The notes beneath the pieces were generated by a model, which had not been told where the DNA came from, made no database searches, and saw only the letters and a list, made by a program, of their open reading frames with translations. Below, one piece after another: positions 1 to 13,929 of a stretch of 64,000 nucleotides of DNA. Source of the stretch: Mercurialis annua (Eukaryota; Streptophyta; Magnoliopsida; Malpighiales; Euphorbiaceae); contig NC_065573.1 in assembly GCF_937616625.2 (NCBI RefSeq), positions 3,301,001 to 3,365,000 on the forward strand. The letters run 5' to 3'. Numbering within the stretch: position 1 is the stretch's first letter; each line of letters opens with the position of its first letter. The position numbers were made by a program, and so were the translations under genes.

Positions 1-2750
1 CACCTTTTTAGCAATTTAGGCCAAACATTAAGAAACGTTACGAAACGAATTCAAGCGTTTCACCTTTTTATCAAGTTAAGCCATACATTTATAAACGTTA
101 CGAAACAAATCCAAGCGTTTCACCTTTTTAGCAATTTAAGGCAAGCATTTACAAACGTTACGAAACAAATCCAAACATTTCACCTTTTTAGCGATTTAAG
201 CCAAACGTTTACATAGGTTACGAAACAAATCCAAATTTTTCACCTTTTTAGCAATTTAAGCCAAACGTTTACAAACATTACGAAACAAATCCAAGCGTCT
301 CACCTTTTTAGCAATTTAAGCCAAAAGTTTACAAACGTCACGAAACAAATCCAAACGTTTCTTCTTTTTAGCAATTTAATCCAAACGTTTACAAACGTCA
401 CAAAACAAATCCAAACATTGAACCTTTTTAGCGATTTAAGCCAAACGTTTAAAAATGTTACGAAACAAATCTAAACGTTGAACCTTTTTAGTGATTCCAA
501 ACGTTTACAAACGTTACGAAACAAATCCAAACGTTTTGCCTTTTTAGCAATTTATGCCAAACGTTTACAAACGTTACAAAACAATTCCAAACGTTTCACA
601 TTTTTAGCGATTTAAGCCAAACGTTTGCAAACTTTACGAAACAAAACCAAATGTTTAAAACATTACGAAAAAAATCAAAACGTTTCAAATTTTTAGTGTT
701 TTAATCCAAACCTTTACAAATGTTACGAAATAAAACCAATCATTCCAACTTTTTAGCAATTTAAGCCAAACGTTTACAAACGTTACGAAACAAATCCAAG
801 TGTTTCACCTTTTTAGTAATTTAAGCAAAACGTTTACAAACGTTACGAAACAAATCCAAGCGTTCAACTTTTTTAGCAATTTAAGCCAAACGTTTACAAA
901 CGTTACGAAACAAATCCAAACGTTTCACCTTTTTAGCAATATAAGCCAAATGTTTACAAATGTTAAGACACAAATCCAAACGTTTCTTCTTTTGAGCAAT
1001 TTAAGCCAAACGTTTACAAACGCACAAAACAAATCCAAACGTTGAACCTTTTTAGTGATTTAAGCCAAACGTTTAAAAATGTTACGAAACAAATCTAAAC
1101 GTTGAACCTTTTTAGCGATTTAATCCAAACGTTTACAAACGTTACGAAACAAATCCAAACGTTTTGCCTTTTTAGCGATATAGGCCAAACGTTTACAAGC
1201 GTTACGAAACAAATCCAAACGTTTCACATTTTTAGCAATTTAAGCGAAACGTTTACAAACGTTATGAAACAAAAACTAAGCGTTTCACCTTTATAGCAAG
1301 TTAAGCCAAACGTTTACAAACGTAACGAAACAAATCCAAGCGTTTCACCTTCTTTGCAATTTAAGCCAAACGTTTACAAACGTTACGAAACAAATCCAAC
1401 GTTTTGCCTTTTTGGCAATTTAAGCCAAACGTTTACAAACTTTACGAAACAAATCCAAACCTTTCACCTTTTTAGCGATTTAAGCCAAACGTTTACAAAC
1501 GGTACGAAACAAATCCAAACATTTCACCTTTTTAGCGATTTAAGCCAAACGTTTACAAACGCAGCGCAACAAATCTAAATGTTTCACCTTTTTCGCAATG
1601 TAAGCCAAACGTTTACAAACATTACAAAAAATATCCAAGCGTTTCACTTTTTTAGCAATTTAAGCCAAACGTTTCACCTTTTTAGCGATCTAAGCCAAAC
1701 GTTTACAAAGGTTATGAAACAAATCCAAAGTTTCACAAAATTAGCAATTTAAGCCAAACGTTTACAGACGTTACGAAACAAATCAAGGCGTTTCACCTTT
1801 TTAGCCATTTAAGCCAAACGTTTACAAATGTTACGAAACAAATCCAAACGTTTCACCCTTTTAGCGATTAAAGCCGAACATTTACAAATGTTACAAAAAT
1901 AAAACCAAACGTTTCACCTTTTTAGCGATTTTAGCGAAACGTTTAGAAACGTTACGAAACAAATTCAAACGTTTTCCCATTTTAGCGATTTAAGCCAAAC
2001 GTTTAAAACGTTACGAAACAAATCAAAACGTTTCACCTTTTTAGTGATTTAAGCCAAACGTTACGAAACAAATCCAAACATTTCACCTTTTTAGCGATCG
2101 AGGCTAGACGTTAATAAACAAATCAAAACGTTCCACATTTTCAGCAATTTAAGCCAAACGTTTACAAACGTTACGAAACAAAACCAAGCGTTTCACCTTA
2201 CTAGCAATTTAAGCCAAACGTTTACAAACGTTACGAAACAAATCCAAGCTTCCACCTTTTTAGCAATTTAAGCCAAACTTTTACAAACGTTACGAAACAA
2301 ATCCAAAAGTTTCACATATTTAGCGATTTAGGCCAAACGTTTACAAACGGTACGAAACAAATCCAAATGTTTCACCTTTTTAGCGATTTAAGCCAAACAT
2401 TTACAAAGGCTACGAAACAAATCCAAACGTTTCACCTTTTTTGCTATTTATGCCAAACGTTTACAAACGATACAAAACAAATCCAAACGTTTCACCTTTC
2501 TAGCGATATAAGCCAAACATTTACAAACGTTATGAAACAAATCCAAAAGTTTCACCTTTTTAGCGATTTAAGCCAAACGTTACGAAATAAATACAAACGT
2601 TTCACCTTTTTATCAATTTAAGTCAAACGTTTACAAACGTTACTAAACAAAACCACACGTTTAAAATGTTACGAAACAAGTCCAAACGTTTCCCATTTTT
2701 AGCGATTTAAGCCAAACGTTTACAAACATTACGAACAAAACTAATAATTT
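1..2750. repeat. Higher-order repeat copy A in left satellite block
   Basis: This segment of about 46 monomers recurs 2750 bp downstream. Copy-specific markers line up: a shortened monomer reading GTGATTCCAAACG at about 491 and 3241, and a monomer with TTTTTAGTGTTTTAATCC at about 690 and 3440. The match holds for about the first 800 bp. Copy A then lacks one monomer present in copy B. Its distal part (from GCAGCGCAAC at 1561) matches copy B at an offset of about 2987. The true left edge may lie before the window. Confidence 0.75.
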
Positions 2751-5736
2751 CACCTTTTTAGCAATTTAGGCCAAACATTAAGAAACGTTACGAAACGAAT
2801 TCAAGCGTTTCACCTTTTTATCAAGTTAATCCATACATTTATAAACGTTACGAAACAAATCCAAGCGTTTCACCTTTTTAGCAATTTAAGGCAAGCATTT
2901 ACAAACGTTACGAAACAAATCCAAACATTTCACCTTTTTAGCGATTTAAGCCAAACGTTTACATAGGTTACGAAACAAATCCAAATTTTTCACCTTTTTA
3001 GCAATTTAAGCCAAACGTTTACAAACATTACGAAACAAATCCAAGCGTCTCACCTTTTTAGCAATTTAAGCCAAAAGTTTACAAACGTCACGAAACAAAT
3101 CCAAACGTTTCTTCTTTTAAGCAATTTAATCCAAACGTTTACAAACGTCACAAAACAAATCCAAACATTGAACCTTTTTAGTGATTTAAGCCAAACGTTT
3201 AAAAATGTTACGAAACAAATCTAAACGTTGAACCTTTTTAGTGATTCCAAACGTTTACAAACGTTACGAAACAAATCCAAACGTTTTGCCTTTTTAGCAA
3301 TTTATGCCAAACGTTTACAAACGTTACAAAACAATTCCAAACGTTTCACATTTTTAACGATATAAGCCAAACATTTGCAAACTTTACGAAACAAAACCAA
3401 ATGTTTAAAACATTACGAAAAAAATCAAAACGTTTCAAATTTTTAGTGTTTTAATCCAAACCTTTACAAATGTTACGAAACAAAACCAAGCATTCCAACT
3501 TTTTAGCAATTTAAGCCAAACGTTTACAAACGTTACGAAACAAATCCAAGCGTTTCCCCTATTTTGCAATTTAAGCCAATCGTTTACAAACGTTCCGAAA
3601 CAAATCCAAGTGTTTCACCTTTTTAGTAATTTAAGCCAAACGTTTACAAACGTTACGAAACAAATCCAAGCATTTTACCTTTTTAGGGATCGAGGCTAGA
3701 CGTTAACAAACGTTACAAAACAAACCCAAACGTTCCACATTTTTAGCAATTTAAGCCAAATGTTTACAAACATTACGAAACAAAACCAAGCGTTTCACCT
3801 TACTAGCAATTTAAGCCAAACGTTTACAAACGTTACGAAACAAATCCAAGCTTCCACGTTTTTAGAAATTTAAGCCAAACGTTTCCAAATGTTACGAAAC
3901 AAAACCAAGCGTTTCACCTTACTATCAATATAAGCCAAACGTTTACAAACGTTACGAAACAAATCCAAGCTTCCACCTTTTTAGCAATATAAGGAAAACG
4001 TTTACAAACGTTACGAAACAAATCAAAAAGTTTCACATATTTAGCGATTTAGACCAAACATTTACAAACGGTACGAAACAAATCTAAATGTTTTACCTTT
4101 TTAGCGATTTAAGCCAAACGTTTATAAACGCTATGAAACAAATCCAAACGTTTTACTTTTTTAGCAATTTAAGCCAAACATTTACAAACATTACAAAACA
4201 AATCCAAGCGTTTCCCCTTTTTAGCAATTTAAGCCAAACGTATACAAAAGTTACGAAACAAATCAAAGTGTTTCACATTTTTAGCAATATAAGCCAAACG
4301 TTTACAACGGTTACGAAACAAATCCAAACGTTTCACCTTTTTTGCGATTTAAGACAAACGTTTTTCAATACGAACCAAATCCAAACGTTTTTACATGCTT
4401 AGCGATTTAAACCAAACGTTTACAAATGCTACGAAAAAAATCCAAACGTTTCCCATCTTTAGCGATTTAAGACAAACGTATGCAAACATTACGAAACAAA
4501 TCCAAACTTTTCCCCTTTTTAGCAATTTAAGCCAAACGTTTACAAACGCAGCGCAACAAATCTAAATGTTTCACCTTTTTCGCAATGTAATCCAAATGTT
4601 TACAAACATTACAAAAAATATCCAAGCGTTTCACTTTTTTAGCAATTTAAGCCAAACGTTTCACCTTTTTAGCGATTTAAGCCAAACGTTTACAAAGGTT
4701 ATGAAACAAATCCAAATGTTTCACAAAATTAGCAATTTAAGCCAAACGTTTACAGACGTTACGAAACAAATCAAGGCGTTTCACCTTTTTAGCCATTTAA
4801 GCCAAACGTTTACAAATGTTACGAAACAAATCCAAACGTTTCACCCTTTTAGCGATTAAAGCCGAACATTTACAAATGTTACAAAAATAAAACCAAACGT
4901 TTCACCTTTTTAGCGATTTTAGCGAAACGTTTAGAAACGTTACGAAACAAATTCAAACGTTTTCCCGTTTTAGCAAATTAAGCCAAACGTTTAAAACGTT
5001 ACGAAACAAATCAAAACATTTCACCTTTTTAGTGATTTAAGCCAAACGTTACGAAACAAATCCAAACATTTCACCTTTTTAGCGATCGAGGCTAGACGTT
5101 AACAAACAAATCCAAACGTTCCATATTTGCAGCAATTTTAGCCAAACGTTTACAAACGTTACGAAACAAAACCAAGCGTTTCACCTTACTAGTAATTTAA
5201 GCCAAATGTTTACAAACGTTACGAAACAAATCCAAGCTTCAACCTTTTTAGCAATTTAAGCCAAACTTTTACAAGCGTTGCGAAACAAATCCAAAAGTTT
5301 CACATATTTAGCGATTTAGGCCAAACGTTTACAAACGGTACGAAACAAATCCAAATATTTCACCTTTTTAGCGATTGAAGCCAAACATTTACAAGCTACG
5401 AAACAAATCCAAACGTTTCACCTTTTTTGCGATTTATGCCAAACGTTTACAAACGATACAAAACAAATCCAAACATTTCACCTTTCTAGCGATATAAGCA
5501 AAACATTTACAAACGTTATGAAACAAATCCAAAAGTTTCACCTTTTTAGCGATTTAAGCCAAACGTTACGAAATAAATACAAACGTTTCACCTTTTTATC
5601 AATTTAAGTCAAACGTTTACAAACGTTACTAAACAAAACCACACGTTTAAAACGTTACGAAACAAGTCCAAACGTTTCACATTTTTAGCTATTTAAGCCA
5701 AACGTTTACAAACATTACGAACAAAACTAATCGTTT
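2751..5736. repeat. Higher-order repeat copy B in left satellite block
   Basis: This is the second copy of the long-period unit, about 2986 bp. It starts with the same degenerate monomer as position 1 (GCAATTTAGGCCAAACATTA). It holds two monomers with the diagnostic GATCGAGGCTAGACG, at 3688 and 5084, where copy A has one at 2096. The stretch around 3660-4540 is therefore an extra block relative to copy A. The next copy starts at about 5737 with the same degenerate monomer. Confidence 0.7.
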
Positions 5737-8700
5737 CACCTTTTTAGCAATTTAGGCCAAACATTAGGAAACGTTACGAAACGAATTCAAGCGTTTCACC
5801 TTTTTAGCAAGTTAAGCGATACATTTATAAACGTTACGAAACAAATCCAAGCGTTTCACTTTTTTAGCAATTTAAGGCAAGCATTTACAAACGTTTCAAA
5901 ACAAATCCAAACATTTCACCTTTTTAGCGATTTAAGCCAAACGTTTACATAGGTTACGAAACAAATCCAAAATTTTCACCTTTTTAGCAATTTAAGCCAA
6001 ACGTTTACAAACATTACAAAAAAAATCCAAGCGTCTCACCTTTTTAGCAATTTAAGCCAAAAGTTTACAAACGTTACGAAACAAATCCAAACGTTTATTC
6101 TTTTTAGCAATTTAAGCCAAACGTTTACAAACGTCACAAAACAAATCCAAACGTTGAACATTTTTAGCGATTTAAGCCAAACGTTTAAAAATGTTACGAA
6201 ACAAATCTAAACGTTGAACCTTTTTAGCGATTTAATCCAAACGTTTAGAAACGTTACGAAACAAATCCAAACGTTTTGCCTTTTTAGCAATATAGGCCAA
6301 ACGTTTACAAAAGTTACGAAACAAATCCAAACGTTTCACATTTTTAGCAATTTAAGCGAAACGTTTACAAACGTTATGAAACAAAAACTAAGCGTTTCAC
6401 CTTTATAGAAAGTTAAGCCAAACGTTTACAAACGTAACGAAACAAATCCAAGCGTTTCACCTTCTTCGCAATTTAAGCCAAACGTTTACAAACGTTATGA
6501 AACAAATCCAACGTTTCGCCTTTTTAGCGATTTAAGCCAAACGTTTACAAACGTTACGAAACAAATCTAAACATTTCACCTTTTTAGCGATTTAAGCCAA
6601 ACGTTTACAAACGGTACAAAACAAATCCAAACATTTCACCTTTTTAGCGATTTAAGCCAAACATTTCCAATCGCAGCGCAACAAATCTAAATGTTTCACC
6701 TTTTTCGCAATGTAAGCCAAACGTTTAGAAACGTTACGAAACAACTCCAAGAGGTTCACCTTTTTAGAAATTTCAGCCAAACATTTACAAACGTTACAAA
6801 ACAAATCCAAGCGTTTCACTTTTTTAGCAATTTAAGCCAAACGTTTACAAAAGTTACGAAAAAAATCCAAACGTTTCACCTTTTTAGCGATTTAAGCCAA
6901 ACGTTTACAAAGGTTATGAAACAAATCCAAATGTTTCACAAAATTAGCAATTTAAGCCAAACGTTTACAGACGTTACGAAACAAATCAAGGCGTTTCACC
7001 CTTTTAGCGATTAAAGCCGAACATTTACAAATGTTACAAAAATAAAACCAAACGTTTCACCTTTTTAGCGATTTTAGCGAAACGTTTAGAAACGTTACGA
7101 AACAAATTCAAACGTTTTCCCATTTTAGCGAATTAAGCCAAACGTTTAAAACGTTACGAAACAAATCAAAACATTTCACCTTTTTAGTGATTTAAGCCAA
7201 ACGTTACGAAACAATCCAAACATTTCACCTTTTTAGCGATCGAGGCTAGACGTTAACAAACAAATCCAAACGTTCCACATTTTCAGCAATTTAAGCCAAA
7301 CGTTTACAAACGTTACAAAACAAAACCAAGCTTTTCACCTTACTAGCAATTTAAGCCAAACATTTACAAACGTTACGAAACAAATCCAAGCTTTCACCTT
7401 TTTAGCAATTTAAGCCAAAGTTTTACAAACGTTACGAAACAAATCCAAAAGTTTCACATATTTAGCGATTTAGGCCAAACGTTTACAAACGGTACGAAAC
7501 AAATCCAAATGTTTCACCTTTTTAGCAATTTAAGGCAATCATTTACAAACGTTACGAAACAAATTCAAACATTTCACCTTTTTAGCAATTTCAGCCAAAC
7601 GTTTACATAGGTTACGAAACAAATCCAAATTTTTCACCTTTTTAGCAATTTAAGCAAAACATTTACAAACATTACGAAAAAAATCCAAGCTTCTCACCTT
7701 TTTAGCAATTTAAGCCAAAAGTTTACAAACGTCACGAAACAAATCCAAACGTTTCTTCTTTTTAGCAATTTAAGCCAAACGTTTACAAACGTCACAAAAC
7801 AAATCCAAACGTTGAACCTTTTTAGCGATTTAAGCCAAACGTTTAAAAATGTTACGAAACAAATCTAAACGTTGAACCTTTTTAGCGATTTAATCCAAAC
7901 GTTTACAAACGTTACGAAACAAATCCAAACGTTTTGCCTTTTTAGCAATTTAAGCAAAATGTTTACAAACGTTACAAAACAATTCCAAAAGTTTCACATT
8001 TTTAGCGATTTAAGCCAAACGTTTGCAAACTTTACGAAACAAAACCAAATGTTTAAAACATTACGAAAAAAATCAAAACGTTTCAAATTTTTAGTGTTTT
8101 AATCCAAACCTTTACAAATGTTACGAAACAAAAGCAAGCATTCCAACTTTTTAGCAATTTAAGCCAAACGTTTACAAACGTTACGAAACAAATCCAAGCG
8201 TTTCCCCTATTTTGCAATTTAAGCCAATCGTTTACAAACGTTACGAAACAAATCCAAGTGTTTCACCTTTTTAGTAATTTAAGCCAAACGTTTACAAACA
8301 TTACGAAACAAATCCAAGCGTTCCACTTTTTTATTAATTTAAGCCAAACGTTTACAAACGTTTCGAAACAAATCCAAACGTTTCACCTTTTTAGCGATTT
8401 AAGACAAATGTTTACAAACGTTACGAAACAAATCCAAACGTTTCTTCTTTTCAGCAATTTAAGCCAAACATTTACAAACGTCACAAAACAAATCCAAACG
8501 TTGAACCTTTTTAGCGATTTAAGCCAAACGTTTAAAAATGTTACGAAACAAATCTAAACGTTGAACCTTTTTAGCGATTTAATCCAAACGTTTACAAACG
8601 TTACGAAACAAATCCAAACGTTTTGCCTTTTTAGCAATATAGGCCAAACGTTTACAAACGTTACGAAACAAATCCAAACGTTTCACATATTAGTAATTTA

Positions 8701-11700
8701 AGTGAAACGTTTACAAACGTTATGAAACAAAAACTAAGCGTTTCACCTTCATAGAAAGATAAGCCAAACGTTTACAAACGTAACGAAACAAATCCAAGCG
8801 TTTCACCTTCTTCGCAATTTAAGCCAAACGTTTACAAACGTTACGAAAAAAATCCAACGTTTCGCCTTTTTAGCGATTTAAGCCAAACGTTTACAAACGT
8901 TACGAAACAAATCTAAACATTTCACCTTTTTAGCGATTTCAGCCAAACGTTTACAAACGGTACAAAACAAATCCAAACGTTTCACCTTTTTAGCGATTTA
9001 AGCCAAACATTTACAATCGCAGCGCAACAAATCTAAACGTTTCACCTTTTTTGCAATGTAAGCCAAACGTTTACAAACGTTACAAAACAAATCCAAGCGG
9101 TTCACCTTTTTAGCAATTTAAGCCAAACATTTACAAACGTTACGAAAAAAATCCAAACGTTTCACCTTTTTAGCGATTTAAGCCAAACGTTTACAAAGGT
9201 TATGAAACAAATCCAAATGTTTCACAAAATTAGCAATTTAAGCCAAACGTTTACAGACGTTACGAAACAAATCAAGGCGTTTCACCGTCTTAGCCATTTA
9301 AGCAAAACGTTTACAAATGTTACGAAACAAATCCAAACGTTTCACCCTTTTAGCGATTAAAGCCGAACATTTACAGATGTTACAAAAATAAAACCAAACG
9401 TTTCACCTTTTTAGCGATTTTAGCGAAACGTTTAGAAACGTTACGAAACAAATTCAAACGTTTTTCCATTTTAGCGATTTATGCCAAACGTTTAAAACGT
9501 TACGAAACAAATCAAAATGTTTCACCTTTTTAGTGATTTAAGACAAACGTTACGAAACAAATCCAAACATTTCACCTTTTTAGCGATCGAGGCTAGACGT
9601 TAAGAAACTAATCCAAATCTAAACGTTGAAACTTTTTAGCGATTTAATCCAAACGTTTACAAACGTTACGAAACAAATCCAAACGTTTTGCCTTTTTAGC
9701 GATATAGGCCAAACGTTTACAAACGTTACGAAACAAATCCAAACGTTTCACATTTTTAGCAATTTAAGCGAAACGTTTACAAACGTTATGAAACAAAAAC
9801 TAAGCGTTTCACCTTTATGGCAAGTTAAGCCAAACGTTTACAAACGTAACGAAACAAATCCAAGCGTTTCACCTTCTTCGCAATTTAAGCCAAACGTTTA
9901 CCAACGTTACGAAACAAATCCAACGTTTCGCCTTTATAGCGATTTAAGCCAAACGTTTACAAACGTTACGAAACAAATCTAAACATTTCAGCTTTTTAGC
10001 GATTTAAGCCAAACGTTTACAAACGGTACGAAACAAATCCAAACGTTTCACCTTTTTAGCGATTTAAGCCAAACGTTTACAATCTGAAAGCAACAAATCT
10101 AAATGTTTCACCTTTTTCGCAATGTAAGTCAAACGTTTACGAACGTTACGAAACAAATCCAAGCGGTTCACCTTTTTAGCAATTTAAGCCAAACATTTAC
10201 AAACGTTACAAAACAAATCCAAGCGTTTCACTTTTTTAGCAATTTAAGCCAAACGTTAACAAACGTTACGAAAAAAATCCAAACGTTTCACCTTTTTAGC
10301 GATTTAAGCCAAACGTTTACAAAGGTTATGAAACAAATCCAAATGTTTCACAAAATTAACAATTTCAGCCAAACGTTTACAGACGTTATGAAAAAAATCC
10401 AAGCGTTTCACCTTTTTGGCCATTTAAGCCAAACGTTTACAAATGTTACGAAACAAATCCAAACGTTTCACCCTTTTAGCGATTAAAGCCGAACATTTAC
10501 AAATGTTACAAAAATAAAACCAAACGTTTCACCTTTTTAGCGATTTTAGCCAAACGTTTAGAAACGTTACGAAACAAATTCAAACGTTTTCCCATTTTAG
10601 CGATTTAAGCCAAACGTTTGAAACGTTACGAAACAAATCAAAACGTTTCACCTTTTTAGTGATTTAAGCCAAACGTTACGAAACAAATCCAAACATTTCA
10701 CCTTTTTAGCGATCGAGGCTAGACGTTAACAAACGTTAAAAAACAAATCCAAACGTTCCACATTTTTAGCAATTTAAGCCAAATGTTTACAAACGTTACG
10801 AAACAAAACCAAGCGTTTCACCTTACTAGCAATTTAAGCCAAACGTTTACAAACGTTACGAAACAAATCCAAGCTTCTGCGTTTTTAGCAATTTAAGCCA
10901 AACGTTTTCAAATGTTACGAAACAAAACCAAGCGTTTCACCTTACTATCAATATAAGCCAAACGTTTACAAACGATACGAAACAAATCCAAGCTTCCACC
11001 TTTTTAGCAATATAAGGCAAACGTTTACAAACGTTACGAAACAAATCAAAAAGTTTCACATATTTAGCGATTTAGGCTAAACATTTAAAAACGGTATGAA
11101 TCAAATCCAAATGGTTTACCTTTTTAGCGATTTAAGCCAAACGTTTATAAACACTACGAAACAAATCCAAACGTTTTACTTTTTTTAGCAATTTAAGCCA
11201 AACGTTTACAAACATTACAAACAAATCCAAGCATTTCTCCTTTTTAGAAATTTAAGCCAAACGTATACAAAAGTTGCGTAACAAATCAAAGTGTTTCACC
11301 TTTTTAGCAATATAAGCCAAATGTTTACAACGGTTACGAAACAAATCCAAACGTTTCACCTTTTTTGCGATTTAAGCCAAACATTTTTTAAACTATACGA
11401 AACAAATCCAAACGTTTCACATGCTTAGCGATTTAAGCCAAACGTTTACAAATGCTACGAAAAAAATCCAAACGTTTCCCCTCTTTATCGATTTAAGACA
11501 AACGTTTGCAAACATTACGAAACAAATCCAAACGTTTCCCCTTTTTAGCAATTTAAGCCAAACGTTTACAAACGTTACGAAACAAATCCAACGTTTTGCC
11601 TTTTTAGTGATTTAAGCCAAACGTTTACAAGCTTTACGAAACAAATCCAAACATTTCACCTTTTTAGCGATTTAAGCCAAACGTTTACAAACGGTACGAA

Positions 11701-12429
11701 ACAAATCCAAACGTTTCACCTTTTTAGCGATTTAAGCCAAACGTTTACAAACGCAGCGCAACAAATCTAAATGTTTCACGTTTTTCGCAATGTAAGCCAA
11801 ATGTTTACAAACATTACAAAAAATATCCAAGCGTTTCACTTTTTTAGCAATTTAAGCCAAACGTTTCACCTTTTTAGCGATTTAAGCCAAACGTTTACAA
11901 AGGTTATGAAACAAATCCAAATGTTTCACAAAATTAGTAATTTAAGCCAAACGTTTACAGACGTTACGAAACAAATCAAGGCGTTTCACCTTTTTAGCCA
12001 TTTAAGCCAAACGTTTACAAATGTTACGAAACAAATCCAAACGTTTCGCCCTTTTAGCGATTAAAGCCGAACATTTACAAATGTTACAAAAATAAAACCA
12101 AACGTTTCACCTTTTTAGCGATTTTAGCGAAACGTTTAGAAACGTTACGAAACAAATTCAAACGTTTTCCAATTTTAGCGATTTAAGCCAAACGTTTAAA
12201 ACGTTACGAAACAAATCAAAACGTTTCTCCTTTTTAGTGATTTAAGCCAAACGTTACGAAACAAATCCAAACATTTCACCTTTTTAGCGATCGAGGCTAG
12301 ACGTTAACAAACGTTACAAAACAAATCCAAACGTTCCACATTTTTAGCAATTTAAGCCAAATGTTTACAAACGTTACGAAACAAAACCAAGCGTTTCACC
12401 TTACTAGCAATTTAAGCCAAACGTTTACA
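5737..12429. repeat. Mosaic of further higher-order repeat copies
   Basis: The markers of copies A and B recur here in shuffled order. GATCGAGGCTAGACG is found at 7238, 9585, 10711 and 12289. GCAGCGCAAC is found near 6674, 9019 and 11754. The TTTTTAGTGTTTTAATCC monomer recurs near 8090. Spacing between markers varies from about 1.1 to 2.7 kb, so the copies are mosaics with internal gains and losses, not a regular ladder. Exact breakpoints need a dot plot. Confidence 0.6.
12425..12429. repeat. Target-site duplication, left copy (TTACA)
   Basis: The five bases before the 5' LTR are TTACA, identical to the five bases after the 3' LTR. Five bases is the usual length for Ty1/copia integration. 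Removing the element and one copy restores an ordinary satellite monomer. Confidence 0.95.
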
Positions 12430-13540
12430 TGTTAGTAGTTTGTGCCCTAGGGCCATTTTGTATTTATTCTTGTATAAACAAATCCCATTGCAATGATATA
12501 TATGTTTTTATTTGAACTAAGTGTCTCATCAACTAAGTGTTTATTTAATACATATTGTCCTTATCACATTTTGATAGAATCTATTCTTAAGGTAGTAAGA
12601 ATATGAGTGACAGATTTTATTATACAAGTGATCTAAATTATCGTTCACGATCGATGGGGTCCTACAAATAAGGGCATCGCATTATCCCGGAAAGATCGTC
12701 ACCTCTGTTTATTCTCATGATTAGTAAAGAGTTACTAATTATAGGAAGTAGTGAGTCTCATACTACTTGATGGGGATCAGAATAAACATGTGGACACTCA
12801 AGTTGTTGAGTGAGTCGAACAAGTGACGATAGATGACTTATACATGGTAATTCATCAAAGTCAATTTAATGTCATCTAGTTCATAATTGTACATATGTCC
12901 TTTGACTTGCGGTGACACTATCTTGTATATAGGTGATTAGAGTTTGATACTCCTTAACCCTAGATCTTTCATGAGCTAGGGCCGCGGGATGTGTTGGCTC
13001 TAATTAGTTGCATATGGAGATAGGGGTTTAACCTAGAAAGGATTCATCACTCTGGATGAACGGAGACAAGATTCTATGCTATCTCGAATTGTTCTTGATG
13101 GATGACTTACATAGAAAGTTGTTTCTAGTGGAAGTCATATTTATCAAGAATTAGAACTGAGAGATGAGGTCATATGATCAAGACAAACAGTGTTTGACTT
13201 AACCGTGACACTAGTCGAGATTGGAATCTTAGATGAAGGGAATTTTGAGTGTACGGTATTATGAACAATGGTTCATAAAGAATGCATCGAAACATTCATC
13301 TCTATTTGGGGGTCGTGATATGTTGCTAGACGTCACTCTCGATCTACGAGAATTAATAATTAAATGGGATTTAATTATTTAATATAAGAAATGTGTTTCT
13401 TATGTCTCTCGTTGCCATATAAATGTGAACCTAGTTAGTCACACACAATAGAGTGTGCAACCGATTGAGTTTACGAAAGATCGATTTCATATAGATACTA
13501 GCATATCTCGGAAATTAATCTAAGATGAAAAACAAGTACA

Positions 13541-13666
13541 AATTAAGGACTAACTTGTAAGAGTTATAAATTAGTAAGAACCTAATTGTACTATGTCCAA
13601 GTTAATTAGGGACTAATTTATAAGAGTTATAAATTAGTAGGAACCTAATTATATTTTAACCAAGTT
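13541..13666 (+). repeat. Two tandem 63-bp repeats in the copia LTR
   Basis: AATTAAGGACTAA at 13541 and AATTAGGGACTAA at 13604 each start a 63-bp unit that also contains GAGTTATAAATTAGTA and GAACCTAATT. The two units differ at several positions. The same pair occurs in the 3' LTR from 20921, so the duplication predates this insertion. Confidence 0.85.
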
Positions 13667-13921
13667 TTATGATTAAAAGGTTTAAGTAATTAATTAGTGT
13701 AATTAATGATACTTAAATCATTAATCATAAGCTAATGGAATGATGATGTCATGGTGATGATGTAATGAGATAAGCCTATGTCATATGTGTGATGTCATAT
13801 GATGACATTATGTCACCTATGTGATGTCATCACATGAAAGGTGTCATGTGGTCGCAACACCTTTGCTTGGTGTGTGACACCTAGCATGCAAGGTGTTGCA
13901 TTCTTAAGACATGCTTTAACC

Positions 13922-13929
13922 TATAAATA
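13922..13929 (+). promoter_or_regulatory. TATA box of copia 5' LTR
   Basis: TATAAATA lies about 460 bp before the LTR end and is followed by a C/A-rich stretch (CACTACACCACACAACACAC) suitable for transcript initiation about 30 bp downstream. The same motif is at 21311 in the 3' LTR. The R region should start near 13955. This is inferred from position and motif only. Confidence 0.7.

Larger units (their letters stand above)
1..12429. repeat. 60-bp satellite array, left block
   Basis: Tandem copies of a 60-bp monomer fill this block without a gene. Starting the monomer at CACCTTTTTA, bases 21-30 and 51-60 are both CCAAACGTTT, and bases 33-40 are AAACGTTA. Most copies differ at a few sites, commonly at CG dinucleotides (AAACGTT to AAACATT or AAATGTT; TTACGAAAC to TTATGAAAC or TTACAAAAC). 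Some monomers are shortened by 10 or 30 bases. The left end is not in the window. On the right the array is cut in mid-monomer by a copia retrotransposon and resumes in phase at 21781. The family is not one I recognise by name, and a centromeric, pericentromeric or subtelomeric location cannot be told from this sequence. Confidence 0.97.

Noticed and set aside
1..12429. CRISPR-like array
   Set aside because: Repeats are contiguous with no unique spacers, and the context is a plant nuclear genome.
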